A stretch of DNA of 64,000 bases from Phytophthora colocasiae (taxonomy: Eukaryota > Oomycota > Peronosporomycetes > Peronosporales > Peronosporaceae): contig JAGKQI010000102.1 of assembly GCA_018806915.1 (NCBI GenBank), positions 496,001 to 560,000 on the forward strand, in the 5' to 3' direction. Positions within the stretch are counted from its first letter, which is position 1. Each line of letters opens with the position of its first letter. Shown here piece by piece: positions 22,154 to 31,793 of this stretch. The notes below the pieces were generated by a model. The model had not been told where the DNA came from. It saw only the letters and a list, made by a program, of their open reading frames with translations, and made no database searches. A program made the translations under genes and the position numbers.

Positions 22154-22524
22154 GCAAAGGATGTCAACATGTTGTTGTTGTTTTCAGTATGGTAGTAGTA
22201 GCTTTTTTTTGCGGCTGGATCATCAATGACAACATCTGCCTTGCTCCATCTCGATTTTGTACTGTATCGCGCGGCTTTATCCAGTGCTGTGACCGGTCTT
22301 TGTCCACATTAATACACGTTTGATTGTAATGATGTATAGTCATCGCTCCTTATCATGAAGATACACGATAAACGAGGAGCCGGATTAGCAGGTGTAGGGT
22401 TACGGTGCGTCTATCCAGCATACACGATATAAAATCGTATAAGCTTTTGTATTGTAACCCTTACCCAGACATACAAGTTTTTTTTTGCGGATGGGGGCGC
22501 TGGAACGTATCCGCGTTCAAGGGG

Positions 22525-22528
22525 TTAT
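22525..22528. repeat. right target-site duplication TTAT, overlapping a stop codon
   Basis: Identical to 18361-18364. On the minus strand its last three bases read TAA, which is the stop codon of the neighbouring minus-strand gene. Confidence 0.65.
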
Positions 22529-24104
22529 GTATTAGGGGTAAGTTGTGATTGAACACTTGCTCTTCGCTGCAGTGTTTTGGTGGGCGTTGGTGGTGGATTC
22601 AGGCTCAGACGACGAGGCACCAGAGGCCGTGGTAGGGATACCGGCGGATCCATGACCGACTCAATCCGAGGTGTTGGCCGATCTCCGAAATAATTCCTGC
22701 CAGGAAACATGAGTGACTACAACTCAAACCAAATTTCAATCTAAGTACGCACTCGTATCGCTCCTTCTTCCAGAACTTCTCAAAGTGGATGAGGAAATGC
22801 TTAGTTACCTTTTACGTACAATAACGTTAGGATCACAAGCACAACGTCAAACACTGGCCTGATACGCACATCAACTCGATCCGACTTGAGGACATCTGTA
22901 ATTTTGAGAGCTCGAGGCGAAGTAGATGCCAAAGCTAACCACATCACCTGAAGTATACCCCTGCATCAACGTAGATAATGCGTTTGTGAGGTAAGTAGGA
23001 AAAAGTCGGCAGCATGCAATCGTACTTCAGGTTTCTATCTGCAGGAAGGCTTAGGTCAACACAGGTCTTCTTTGACAATCGTACAAGCATCTCACAGAAA
23101 GCGGTGTATGTCAGAACGCGATCATATTCCGTGGCCGGGGCTTTGGGGAGACTGTCAATGTAGATGCTGGCAAATTCGGTTGTAGTAAGAACTCCGTGCG
23201 CGATGATACCGTACTTGCGGCCGAAAGCGACAGCCATGGCGTAGCTCATGTGTGGTGGGCAAAATTGCGCCATTTTAGGATCAATCTTTTCGAGTTTACT
23301 ATGGCTTTGGCCAGCGTAAAACATGAAAATCTAACAAGGAGCCTGGGTTAGCATAAGTGATTGAGCGGGTACATTAATCCGACGTACCTTTGTTAGCGGA
23401 TCTTCAAACGTTAGAAGCACCTTTTTGCAGTCCTGTAGTTCTTCCGTTACTGCCACGCGATTTCTAGAAGCAGTACAAGTGTCAGCTAATCCTGCAAGAC
23501 TTGAAGAGCATCAAAACGTACCTCGATTTCTGTTGCTTCTCTAGACACGTGCGTACAAGAGAGTCGTATGCTCGACTTGGGTCCTTGTCCCCTGACTTCA
23601 CATATCATCGATGGTTAGACACCCTGTACATGAAGAGCAGCTACAATTCCCCCTCACCATTTTGGCGAAGTGTAATAGTAGCGCCAAGAATGCAGTGAAG
23701 TCAAGTTTCTTGCTGCTGTCGCGGTCAGTAGGGTGGGTCCTGAGAAAAGCCTCACACACGATAGCAACTTCTTTTTCAATCATCTTGGCCTCTTCGGTAT
23801 TGTCCCCTTCGATGATACCGCAATCCTGGAGGAGTTTCACAACATTTGCAATGCGGATACGCGTGGGGTCCTCACTGGAGATCTTCAGCGCGTAGGCTGT
23901 GAAAATATCCCACAGCCGCTCCTGTTGCGAACGTCTCCGAGCTGCAACGAGACTCGCGTCGAACGGAGAGTCATACTTCTGCTTGCTCAGCTCCTTCGCT
24001 TCATCCTCGGTCTTGCTCTTCGCTAAGATGGAGCTGCTGGAGCTGTAGCCACGCTGAGTCTTGCTGCTGCAACGTGACGTCACCGAGGAGCTTGCATCCG
24101 CCAT
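22525..24104 (-). CDS. conserved-looking protein of unknown function (six exons)
   Basis: Model: 24104-23658, 23595-23522, 23463-23388, 23330-23026, 22960-22816 and 22716-22525; 412 residues. The frame is continuous across all five joins; intron 1 uses an AAG acceptor, the weakest point. The N-terminus is Ser-rich. The body is helical with EF-hand-like or armadillo-like character (LDFTAFLALLLHFAKM, YTAFCEMLVRLSKK), but calcium-loop residues are not convincing. A hydrophobic run near the end (RPVFDVVLVILTLLY) could be one membrane segment. The C-terminus is Pro/Arg-rich. The stop codon is formed within the TTAT target site of the piggyBac element, so the protein is intact but its native 3' region has been pushed 4.16 kb away. 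Confidence 0.65.
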
Positions 24105-24521
24105 CACTATTCAAGTCTGCCCAAGTAGCAGATCAAGAGCATAAATAGCTTCCATTCACACCTCCTACCTCGAGCTAGAAAAAGCACTTTGTTTAAACGT
24201 CGCTCACGGTACTACCTCGCTCCCGTATAATTTAATCTGTCGCTCACGGTACTACCTATCTCGCAACGGTAACTGTAGCAGCTGTTCTTAAAGAGGATAT
24301 CATGGCCGTGTGTGTACAGGGAGGTTAACGCCTTGCAAATTCGTCACAAGCTGTTGCAAATGGCTGTCCATGTTTGTACCAAGTTTCGTGCGCACAAGTG
24401 GTCTGTGAGAAGCGCTATGGCGCTCGCGCCCGTGCGGCAATTTTCTGCACAGTGAGAGACATATTAATGCGGACCCACATTAATATATGTCGATCACTGT
24501 CGGTGGTGCAATCACAGCAAA
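24105..24521. other. gap between divergent genes, with short repeats
   Basis: A 417-bp intergenic region serving genes that start at 24104 (-) and 24522 (+). CGCTCACGGTACTACCT occurs twice, near 24203 and 24241. An imperfect inverted repeat (GACATATTAATG and CATTAATATATGTC) spans about 24459-24492 just before the plus-strand start. No gene is seen. Confidence 0.5.
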
Positions 24522-25763
24522 ATGGAGCCTCGCACGACAAATGACCAGCTCCTCTCCGCGCCGCTGGACAAGTTCGAGGACAGCGAGCAGCTCACTGGCA
24601 CGCGGCGCAAACGCGAGGAAGAGGAGGCAGAGGAGGAAGACAAGGAGGCACAGAAGCGGCGAACCGTGACCAGACAAACGCGGCGTCACCACTGGCAGCC
24701 GAAGTACGAGATGGAGTTCGGACTGCTGGTCGTGGAACGGGACCCTGTCTCGAACGACGTGCTGCTCGCTATGTGCGGCTTCTGCAAGTCCTTTGGACGT
24801 GAGGGCAAATACGAGCAGCTGGTACAGCAGGACCAGGAGTCTGGCAACGAAACCAAGAAACGGCGCAGACGCTCGCTCACCACTACGAAGTTCTTCCGGG
24901 CTTTTCGCGTTGACAACATCCGTAGCCACCTTCAGGGCGCGCACCCGCGCCGGTGGGCAGAATATGAAATGCTACCTAAGCAGGAGAATGTGAGAGCTCG
25001 GTATCTGCAGCTGCAAGGCAACGAGCTGCAGACGTACGATCACCTCCCGATGGTGGACGACGTGGTGCTCGGAGGCTCAGCGCTCAGTGCAGAGTCAGAT
25101 ATAGCCTACGCTCAGGCACATGCACTGGCCCAAGCTTCTGCAATTAGTGAGGCGCATCATGCGGCACAAGTAGTCGCCCAAGTTGCAACTGCACCAGCGA
25201 CACAAACGCCGGCAGGACTAGCGGGAAGCCAAACTACTACTACGCAGATGACAGCGTCTTTGGTGAGTTGGTTAAGTGTTGGCCTGGAGACTATTTTATC
25301 GTTCTAACTGGCTCTTGGATTGAATGATGCATGCAAACTGCAGACTTACAACGGTACGGCTAATGATATTGGTGTTTGGATGATGTGTTTTGTGATGTAG
25401 AGTACCTACTAATTCGCGAATGATGCAGCTTCAGGTGCAGCGACAACCGCGGGTTCAGGATCAGCTAACACACGAGGAACGCATTTTGACTACGAAAAGC
25501 ATTTGACGGAGCAGATCGCATTGGATCGCGAACGATTGGAGTTTGAAAAGATGCGTTTTAAGAAGGAGGTTGAACTGCGCGAGCGTGAGATGGCACTTCG
25601 AGAAAAACACATGGAACAGCAGATCGCCTTGCAAGACAAACTATGCGAATCAAACCGCGAAAACGCACAGATCGAAAGCGCCAAATTCTACCGCTTAGCT
25701 GAAGTTTTGCGCGACGCGATCGCAGAAGCACAAAACCCATCGGAAGGAGCCTCCGTTGTGTAA
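24522..25763 (+). CDS. BED-like zinc-finger protein with C-terminal coiled coil (probably transposon-derived)
   Basis: Model: exon 1 24522-25262, a 10-nt micro-exon 25344-25353, exon 3 25429-25763; 361 residues. The micro-exon is proposed because exon 1 ends in phase 0 while exon 3 must be entered after one base; ten nt (ACTTACAACG) between AG and GT fits exactly. Residues ~25-55 are very basic and acidic and could be a nuclear signal. A C2H2 BED-type finger is suggested by MCGFCKSFG followed by NIRSHLQGAHPRRW. An Ala/Gln-rich linker follows. The last ~85 residues are a continuous charged coiled coil (RERLEFEKMRFKKEVELRER). No transposase catalytic domain is present, so a domesticated DNA-binding protein from a hAT-like element is a reasonable inference. 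The family is not identified. Confidence 0.65.
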
Positions 25764-25929
25764 TTACATTCAGCGGATTGTCCGGTGTTGTGTATATTCA
25801 TTGTGCGTCGAGTTGTTTGGACGCAGATCCTCGGTGCTATTATTTTTTCATACGCACAATCAACAAAGTGCAGGGTGAGTAGAACAGTACTACTACTATT
25901 GCGGAAACTATAAAGGTTCTCTTCTACCA

Positions 25930-28720
25930 TTACACCGCCGCGGCGGCAGCCACGTTAGCTGGCTCTGCACTCTTCTTGGTGTGGCGGCTTCGTGGACCTT
26001 GTCGAGTCGAGTGTTTTTGTTTCTTATTAATGGTCTCCGAAGTGGAAGCAAAACCACTGGAATCACTTATCTTCGATAGCGCTTCACTTAGTTTTGACAG
26101 CGCTTTCTTGGCCGGGCTTGTAGTATCTTCTTGAGGGCTAAGCATTTCCTTGGAACCAGAAGGCGTCAGATCTTCCTCCAGTGCGATAACAGCAGAACTC
26201 ACTTCATCTGATTGAGCCTCATAAGTGCTAGGCTTGGGGTGTTTTTCTACTCCGGTTTCAAGCTCCAGTTTTTCTTCCTCGTTTGCCAGGTTAATAGATG
26301 GGCCCACCTTTCCTGACTGGGATGTGCTTCGTTCAGTGTGCTTCTCCGCTTCAATCGTGAGTTCCATTTCTTCTTCCTCCTGTGCAGTGGTAGGAGGTAT
26401 TAAAACATCCGCTTCATCTGACTGATCCTCAAACATGGTATCCTCCTTCATTTCAGTCACAAGCTCCAGTTCTTCTTCCTGTGCTGAAGTAGCAGTTGTA
26501 CTCACTTCACCTGGCCGAACCTCGTAGCTTGGTTCGGGGTGTTCCGCCACCTTGGTCGCAAGCTCCACTTCTTCCTCTTTCGCCACAGCAGTAGGTATAT
26601 TCACCTCTTCTGAATGGGCCTCGTACGTGCTGGGTTCAGTGTTTTGTGTCAGCTCTCCTTCCTCTTCTACAGTACCAGCAGTACTCGCTTCATCTGACTG
26701 GGATTTGAATGTGCTTGATCCAGTGTGTTCCTCTTCTTCTGTCACGAGTTCCAGTTCTCCCTCCTGCGTTGTAGTCGGAGAAGCAGTAACTTTATCGGAC
26801 TGAGCCTCGAATATGCTTTGTCCAGTATATTTCTCCATTTCAGTCACGAGCTCCAGTTCTTGATCGCTGTTTGGTACCGCCTGCACACTTTCTTCGTCTA
26901 CGACCACGACCATTGTGCTTAGCTCCTCCTCATCATCGATGATCAGAATTTCTTCGTTTACAACACCGTCTTCAAGCAGAAGTTCGCTCATTGAGAAACC
27001 TGGGTCTTCTTTACTGTAACCTGGCATATCTTCCTCGTACACCTTCGATTCATCCACTTCGACGTCCACTTGAGTTTCACCGGATGCCCGCAACTCTTCT
27101 ACTTTTGTTGCAAGTTCCTGCAGTTCCTGCAAAACTCCTTCTACTGATGCCAAATCATCTTCACTTGGTGACGTATTTTCCAGCTCGCGGTCAATGGCAC
27201 GCAACTTTACGACAGCTTCGGGCACCACCTCAGCCTCTTTCATCTCCTCGTCTAGGGTAACTGCCTCAGTATTGTCAGCTTCCAGTGAACTTTCAGAGTC
27301 ACTCTCAATTTCTTGAGCACTTTCGTCCGAAAGCGGAACTGTATTCTCCTTTAGCTCAGTCTCCTCGCTTCTCGTTGTTAAAGGAGCTTCCGAGGATGAT
27401 TCCCCAGTCGGGGAAATGTCGATCTCGATTTTACCCGTGTTTAGTGACAACTCCGTTTCCCTGGGTTCTGGGTGAATGGTATTGTGATCCATCTGCACTT
27501 CCTGCTTGAAAGACAAAGCCTCCGTTTTTACGGCCTGAAATTCAACTGCAGCTGGTGCAGTGCGAGACCAACCAGGAATACTTTGCATATCCTTCACACG
27601 AATACGGATATCTTCGAAGCATTGATAGTCTTGCGCCTTAAGTGGATTTGGTGGGTCACGGTAGCACGGAATGAAATGATCCAGCGACTTGAACGTCACG
27701 GCCACGTTCCCTGCTTCAAACGTAGATGTAAATTGTTTGTCGCAAGCATCGACGTTCGATGTAGTAGCACAGCCCCAGTATGCCACCCAAGCTACACTTC
27801 CTCCAGGTTTCAGGTTCTTTCCATCCAATGCAACCAGGATCTCTTCGTCCACCATAGCAAAGGTCGGGTCCATCTGGTGAATTTCCGGGGAGGGGAATGT
27901 GGCGTCGTACAGCTTGGTAGGCATATCCACCACAAACATTACCGCCATTAAGATCATGAGATATCTCGCCCATTGACGATGGTAATGCAGCAGCAGCAAC
28001 GTGTTCAACAGCAGCAGTGCAACATCAATGCCCACCGGCATGCACAACTCTTGCGCAACCATTCTTTCCCATTGCAGCAATGCCGCATGACAGGTATCCG
28101 TAGCGCGTTGAAACTCGTCTACTTGTACGTTCAGCTTCACCAGGGTGTTATTCGAATTGAAAACGTCCGGCAATTCTCGGCACATCACCCAATACAGCAA
28201 CACTAGCCCGAACACCATAAAGATCACATTGGCTACTGCACAGCTGAAGAGTTCCTTCATAGAGCGGCACCCTAACGGCCAGAACCTATATACCACCATG
28301 GAAATACAATAGAATGTTAGCAACCACCGTGTAAATCTATTGCACAGCATATACGTACCCATAGCTTTTGTGTTTCAAGCATGGGGCGATCAGTATCAGC
28401 AGAGGCGCGAACGCCACGACCAACAGCGACCAAAGCGTCGAACGGATGAGTCCAGCATTGTCAACTGTAGAGATATCATCTAGGTCCCCATCTTCACTGT
28501 CGCTGTCGGGGTGATTCTCCACATACTGATCCAGATAGTCGCTCCAGTTGGGGCGGCGTTTGAGGTTCTCCAACCGCTCCTCGATGTACTCAGGCGATCC
28601 CACGTCTAGAGGTGGCAGGTGCGTATGATCCGGTGTAGAAGGTACGCTGGCGTTGGTATCGCCGAAGTCGTAGCCGTTCTCGGCCTCAGGTTCGTCCGGC
28701 GCCCGCAGCCGCATCCGCAT
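25930..28720 (-). CDS. multi-pass membrane protein with a long repetitive acidic tail (two exons)
   Basis: Model: exon 1 28720-28359, exon 2 28285-25930, phase-2 intron of 73 nt with a TGCTAAC branch-like site; 905 residues. Four hydrophobic segments are visible: SLLVVAFAPLLILIAPCL, NVIFMVFGLVLLYWV, GIDVALLLLNTLLLL and YLMILMAVMFVV. After a cysteine-containing ~130-residue domain, the C-terminal ~550 residues are Glu/Ser/Thr-rich. Within them a ~35-residue unit resembling EEELELVTE..HT...TFEAQSDEV is repeated about seven times with much divergence. The C-terminus is basic. The frame stays open upstream of 28720 through an AT-rich stretch, and ATG 28825 would add 35 residues with another hydrophobic segment, so the start is uncertain. 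The family is not recognised; localisation and role are unknown. Confidence 0.7.
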
Positions 28721-28744
28721 CAGCTTGTCTTGTCTCCGTTGAAA

Positions 28745-28917
28745 GTGTCGGAATAACAGAAAACGCCTAATACCTCTTTGTATTAATGAACGTCTATATA
28801 GAATATAAATAAATTTGAATAACATACAAAATATGGCGTCAATTGTACCTGTTATACTGAATATTAAATAAAATGCTCTTCTCTTTAAAAAAATATGTCC
28901 ATTTCCACCAAGTGACC
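28745..28917. other. AT-rich segment between divergent genes
   Basis: About 170 bp, far richer in A and T than its flanks, between a membrane-protein gene (-) and TIM22 (+). It must contain both promoters. TATAAAT and TATATAG occur within it. The abrupt composition change could mean a promoter, an extra N-terminal exon of the minus-strand gene, or an inserted piece of organelle DNA. Confidence 0.5.
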
Positions 28918-29643
28918 ATGGACAACTCGCGTGGACCGAGTATGGGGCAGATCGCGGCCTACCGCGCCATGAAGTTCGCGGAGGAGTCACGTGAGAGCTG
29001 CTGGAAGCGCAGCGTGGTAGCTTGTGTGGCTGGAGCGGCCATGGGCGTTGGACTCGGCACATTCTTGGGCACGTTCGAAGGTGCCCATGGAGAACTAGTG
29101 GGCCGCAACATGCGCGAGCAGGTACGAGCAATCTACTGGGCATTGGTGTGAAGTAACTAGATGTACTAACCTTGTGGCTGCTTTGCACGTTATGTATGCA
29201 GCTGTTTAATGGTTTCAGCAAGTCAATTAAGGCTGGCTACGTGCGCAGTGTCTACTTCTCTAAGGCAAGTCAACAAACAACGGATGGAAGTCTATGTAGC
29301 TGTCTAACAAAATACTGTTATGGCCAGGAATTTGCGCTGGTTGGTAGTATCTTTGCTGGAGTCGAGTGTGTTATCGAGCGGGAGCGAGCAGTTCACGACA
29401 TTTTGAACCCCATTTTGGCCGGCGGTGTGTCGGGCGGAGCACTGGGTGCGTGGGCGGCGCGGAGTTCAGGCCCAAAGTGTACGTTGCTGTGTGATAATCG
29501 TTAAGCTGATGGTAGAATTTCGTGCTCATTTGGTCGTGGCGATTTTTGTTGTAGTGCTGGTGCAAAACACTGCCAAGGGTGCGGCTGGCTTCGCTGTCAT
29601 GGCTGTGGTGTTTGAGAAGGGCATCGAGCTAATAACCAATTAG
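28918..29643 (+). CDS. TIM22: mitochondrial inner-membrane translocase subunit TIM22-like (four exons)
   Basis: Model: exons 28918-29121, 29202-29264, 29328-29478 and 29555-29643; 168 residues, close to the usual size. Intron 2 starts with GC rather than GT (AAG|GCAAGT). The protein fits the Tim17/Tim22/Tim23 family: glycine-rich membrane segments ([50 protein letters not shown]) and the TIM22 signature [20 protein letters not shown] followed by HDILN. TIM22 forms the channel that inserts carrier proteins into the mitochondrial inner membrane. No cleavable presequence is seen, as expected for this family. The assignment to TIM22 rather than TIM17/23 rests on the EC-VIE-R-D-N pattern. Confidence 0.85.
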
Positions 29644-29869
29644 ACTGTAGATAGAAAGCTACTCCAAGTAATAGACTCGCTGCATCTACACGAATGGAAA
29701 GAAAATGTATGTACTGTTGGCTGTACTTACTATTAACAACCGTAGAGAGAAGTACATGAATGCTAGCAGAAGATGTATCGACGGAGATCCGTTTAGTGCA
29801 GTACATGTAGTTGGCTGTGAAGTCAGATCATGCCGCCAACTTCTTACTCAGTTGGTGTCGCAACTTCGC

Positions 29870-31606
29870 CTAAATATCCTTGAAGACGAAGGACGTCTCC
29901 AGCGTAAAGGTATCTCTGTCAGGTACTGCGTCTTGTAAGTTCTCGCCCGACCGGGCTTCGGGTGTGCAACGGAACGAGACTACTTGATTCGGCTCATTCA
30001 CTGCAGCAGACTCATCTGCAATTGCAGCTTTCTTCTTTTGAGAAGATTTCTCGGGTGGCGAAGGTTTGATGAGGGGATTGTACTTAATAGCCACCACGAT
30101 CATCCCGTTCTAACAAACATATCGTAGTGTTATAATAACACTTCACGAGCAAAATCAAGAAAACTTACAGCTGAAATCCGGAATGTAGAAATAGCCCTCG
30201 CAGGACTAGCCTCTATGGTAGTCTCATCTCGTTCTTCCGATTGCACTTGTCGTACCTGTAAACCTGGTTGAGTCTTTGTGACAATTTCCAAAAGACTCGA
30301 GTTGTCCTTAATCTCGATTAAAAACGGGGAAGGCGACGAGTTCTGAATAAAAATGTTGGTTGGGGGTGCTGGAGCTGTACTCTGAAGTAAGCATACAGGC
30401 AAGACTATGATGAGCTAAGGTGATTTGAGAAGCTGATATCCATAGATCCACTTACTGATGAAGGCCTCTTGAACACAAACTCGTCCGGCGTTACAGTTAT
30501 GGGTTTCTGGATTATCTCCACTGGTGTAGACTCTTCAGCCGGAGTGTCCTCGATTTCGTCATAGCCATCAGAGAACGAGTTATAACGTTGAGCAGCTCTT
30601 GGCGATCGCACCCCGAGTTCGACTTCTGGGGCGTTAAGAGCATACTTGGTGCCAAACCAAGCTGGTAATTCTCCTTTCGCCTTCTTGAAGCTTTCAATTT
30701 CTGCTGCATCTTTCCCAAAGTTGTCCAACTGCTTTGCAACTTCCATCCAATTGCTTGTATCCACAGGAAGGTTGAGTACCTGAAACATTCACAAAAGCCT
30801 ATTATCAAACGGTTACTAAGAGAGAGTGCAGTCGATAAAATGCACAAACCCGCCATTCGACACGCTCGGACGAGTGAATATCGTGGCTGAATGGAAAGCC
30901 TACGTTAACTTTCTCGACCTTGTGATAGACCTTTTGAAATTCGTGGCAGTAGTCCAGCACCAGATCACTCAGCGAGTCGAACTTGATCTCCTTGTTCATG
31001 AGTTTATCGGATCGACTTAGACCCAGCGCTCCCCATTTTTGCTGCTGGTGACGAACTCCTAACACGATGTGACGGTGCGTCGATGTGCCTGCTTTCGTCT
31101 TAAAACTGATGGGAAATCGGTCGAGATTCGAGAAACCTGCAGTCAGGTAAGCCCCTAAAAAAACCGCTTCCAGACATTGGATGGGTAGACCCTCTTTGAG
31201 GATCTCTTTTGCAGTGTTCGCTATGCTTTTGAAACTGCGATTCTTGTTAACGTCGAAGTACAGCGTCCCGGTGTAGTTGTATCTGGTTATTTGATATAGC
31301 ATCGGTAAATTGAACGATTTCCAAACAATCACCCGATAATACGCACTCGAGAGAGGTGATGACATTCTGGACAGAGTGTAACTTGCTTTTCATAGACGCC
31401 TTGGGTCCAAAGGAGGGCAGCTTCGGCTCAGGGGGCTGCATCCACATGGAAGTTAATGTTCGCCACAACTCTAGCATGTAGTCTTGGGCACCAACCTCTG
31501 GGATGATTGTCATGGCTTTCACCTTTTCCCAAGCATCCTGTAGCTCGTCGCTCGAGATCGCTGCCATGGAAGTTTCATGGCACAGATGCTGCACCGCCCA
31601 CATCAT
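29870..31606 (-). CDS. vasohibin-like tubulin carboxypeptidase (five exons)
   Basis: Model: 31606-31347, 31282-30850, 30779-30456, 30381-30169 and 30109-29870; 489 residues. The core matches vasohibins, transglutaminase-like cysteine proteases that remove the C-terminal tyrosine of alpha-tubulin. The expected catalytic residues are in order: Cys in GLPIQCLEAVFLGAYLT, His in RHIVLGV, and Ser in WGALGLSRSDKLM. Flanking family sequence includes QNVITSLEYNYTG, formed across the first splice junction, and HDIHSSERVEWRVL. Animal vasohibins work with the small partner SVBP; no partner is seen in this window. The C-terminal ~200 residues are polar and probably disordered. The first methionine is uncertain: the frame stays open upstream of 31606 (DYFLRLHGQTLSSIF), so a further 5' exon may exist. 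Confidence 0.85.
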
Positions 31607-31793
31607 GCTGCTAAAAATGGAGCTCAATGTTTGGCCGTGAAGTCTTAGGAAGTAGTCACTGTTACTGAATCAATGCCGATCAACTACAGCAGAAACTATC
31701 CCATTCAAAAGTGACTATGTACTTGATTCGAATCTTACGCAAAAATAGGAGCATTTCCAACAAAGGTTGCCTAAACAATATGTACACGGCCCC

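Larger units (their letters stand above)
18365..22524 (+). mobile_element. piggyBac-like DNA transposon, 4,160 bp, with TIRs and TSD
   Basis: The ends are inverted copies of CCCCTTGAACGCG (18365-18377 and 22512-22524), flanked on both sides by TTAT. Inside is a multi-exon transposase of the piggyBac (DDE_Tnp_1_7) family. Subterminal features are a 36-bp perfect palindrome at 18405-18440 and, near the right end, a short inverted repeat ACGAT...ATCGT around 22425-22439. A motif like ATACACGTTTA recurs in several introns and three times in the 3' region. The transposase has one apparent frameshift, so this copy may not be autonomous, but both ends look intact and could still be moved in trans. 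Confidence 0.85.

Noticed and set aside
24459..24492. TIR of a new MITE next to the BED-like gene
   Set aside because: The arms are imperfect and only ~12-14 nt, with no second copy in the window; it may simply be a promoter hairpin.
31640..31793. An upstream first exon of the vasohibin gene starting with ATG near 31727 and a GTAAGA donor
   Set aside because: The donor leaves phase 1 while the visible acceptor needs phase 2, so the join fails; left as an open question on the start.
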